A stretch of 7,898 nucleotides of DNA from CAZDHT01 sp964505325 (GTDB taxonomy: Bacteria; Planctomycetota; PUPC01). This document shows, piece after piece, positions 7,701 to 7,898 of this stretch; positions within the stretch are counted from its first letter, which is position 1; every line of letters starts with the position of its first letter. The position numbers were made by a program, and so were the translations under genes. Where the stretch lies: the NCBI GenBank assembly GCA_964505325.1, contig CAZDHT010000250.1, forward strand, positions 1 to 7,898, read 5' to 3'. A model generated the notes under the pieces. That model did no database searches. It saw only the letters and a list, made by a program, of their open reading frames with translations, and was not told the DNA's origin.

Positions 7701-7898
7701 CGTGTTGGTCACGGCGATTGTCAGCTTGACCGGTTCGTGCCGCCTGTACCTCGTCTTGTCGGTCGACAGGGTGATTGCAAGGGCGCTGGACACGTCGGGG
7801 CGTGTGTCGGCCTCGGCGGCCTTGACCAGGGCCGGCGGGCGAGGCCGCGGGCTGGAAGGCGCCCACCCGACCCGGCGCTCCACAGTCCCCGCCCGAGC
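4797..7898 (-). CDS. Large multidomain protein: Ig-like, HEAT-like, BamE-like; 5' end cut by window edge
   Basis: The frame is open for 1028 residues from a GTG at 7883 and stays open to the right edge. The residues before that GTG read ARAGT, which resembles the end of a signal peptide. The true start therefore probably lies outside the window and the protein is probably exported. Numbering from 7883: residues 35-150 look like an Ig-fold/BsuPI-type beta domain (VKLTIAVTNTTKGTLTF). Residues 180-425 are alpha-helical with HEAT-like repeats (for example HSDPTVRRGAARRL). A charged helix spans 452-478. Residues 478-545 resemble the SmpA/BamE fold (GTLRREVERQFG, then WVYDF and LFVCYDA). Residues 605-760 are a second Ig-like domain (LSLQNTGEENLIL, GLYRITALYE). 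Residues 765-1028 are unrecognised. The last dozen residues, ending KVPGTL, are encoded by the palindromic repeat. No catalytic motif is evident. It converges on the MetV-like gene. The gene is real; its function is unknown. Confidence 0.8.
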   Translation of the reverse strand, partial: ARAGTVERRVGWAPSSPRPRPPALVKAAEADTRPDVSSALAITLSTDKTRYRRHEPVKLTIAVTNTTKGTLTFKRPPHYTLNLGMSFPKGSTALEGFPWFRDLFRTDPVRMAAGQSLRSAHSLEPYEKGEHRVSASFRRALGNWRGRLKAEPVRFLTEESSDSARLLKAKFDRLIALCRREFRADPATCGGSRILRLGPGAAKYLIAEFEATDDRKFREVMGPTLAQMAGPDSLPYYQKLLRSKMNSDRALALDGLAELYRRGSDAAKLELPPGELDRAQEAQKGALRVLLAALNHSDPTVRRGAARRLYGIRNDGVARAFEAAVRDRDAGTASVASRYLAAREGLDLAAWLSRAAEKPTYARTVAARSIVDELERILHLTKGRLPTGSSQDVREDPQKLAAFREVLHGWAAWARENPRASLRFFRNDAQGAVSRIGLPTSIVRESSTPSAGGMRPTDETKSDEAKAKEVEQLRASIKAIEAQCVPAKGTLRREVERQFGKGRPTHAGKIAPKHGKPDSRFWVYDFCENGTLFVCYDAKTRSSVVLAHYLDPYYVKGRPVGYKPTPDEQLRELRPRLKQMQHILAEHKKRFVKRPKAPGHVPAKTVAGLQASITPSKTSYPSDELPEFTLSLQNTGEENLILNLGLLLGRKNEKQTPYTTTIRLLLTDASGKKTELDAKAPAGFWGPVQDYTASVKSGDAFDLKLRFKDFWCPATKEYHYRPPVGLYRITALYERKPRAGARPIPYPWILWTGKLTSDTAMFSVREKKEQTVLAGPLTLERRKELLAAALKSKPPDLAKLNPALRNVGHVRATYGDGKTLRTVALNRDQAGPPPGEWIRALAAPLRSGRRFLHCDLAMAPNTELRRNRDKLLARADVKIRKGLIQLARTFPALGRTGRGALQKAVAGRSPAGRISLLVDHWPGRKGSTGRGKKVPEAERYYLLVHVRPVQWADGEGQLAVRTMCPYLALEGLVFVRAQDPELRAALSKLVDDALAPLRRLENVAAGGPATRKELRALFEALKANKANKVPGTL
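4799..4830 (-). repeat. REP-like palindromic repeat, right (inverted) copy
   Basis: Read on the minus strand this is GAATAAGGC followed by GAATAAGGTGCC-A-GGCACCTTAT. It matches the left copy at 28 of 32 positions, and all four differences are transitions. Its core at 4799-4819 is a perfect 10+1+10 palindrome. The two copies face each other about 35 bases apart, as in paired REP (BIME) arrangements. It overlaps the stop codon and the last codons of the large reverse-strand gene. Confidence 0.8.

Overview
The window is GC-rich, and its four genes are long and well spaced. Two are exported or lipid-anchored multidomain proteins (ARPP-1/DUF6569; TPR plus CxxCxGxG zinc knuckles), one is a large Ig/HEAT/BamE-like protein, and one is a MetV-type corrinoid/folate-pathway protein. 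Start codons are often GTG, Shine-Dalgarno sites are clear, and intergenic palindromic repeats are present. Together these point to an environmental bacterium, most plausibly a Planctomycetota (PVC-type) lineage with some anaerobic one-carbon metabolism. That placement is inference from gene content and style; no marker gene is present.

Layout. 1-325 has no gene: a widespread-looking intergenic repeat at the left edge, a consensus TATAAT box at 231-236 and the ribosome binding site of the first gene. 326-1366 (+) encodes a secreted ARPP-1/DUF6569 protein. After 27 bases comes 1394-3835 (+), a predicted lipoprotein with about eight TPR units followed by eight CxxC zinc knuckles. These two probably form one operon whose products act outside the cytoplasmic membrane. 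3836-3990 is an intergenic stretch with a hairpin after the operon, a second TATAAT box embedded in a perfect palindrome, and a leader hairpin. 3991-4728 (+) encodes a cysteine-rich protein of the MetV / methylene-tetrahydrofolate reductase C-terminal family. 4729-4832 holds two inverted copies of a REP-like palindromic repeat between convergent genes. 4797-7898 (-) is a very large protein of unknown function that runs off the right edge.

The ARPP-1 and TPR/zinc-knuckle genes look functionally linked by co-transcription and export. The MetV-like gene appears to have its own promoter and stands alone here without MetF. The large reverse-strand gene ends inside the palindromic repeat, so its last dozen residues are repeat-encoded. 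I see no complete mobile element, CRISPR array, tRNA or rRNA.
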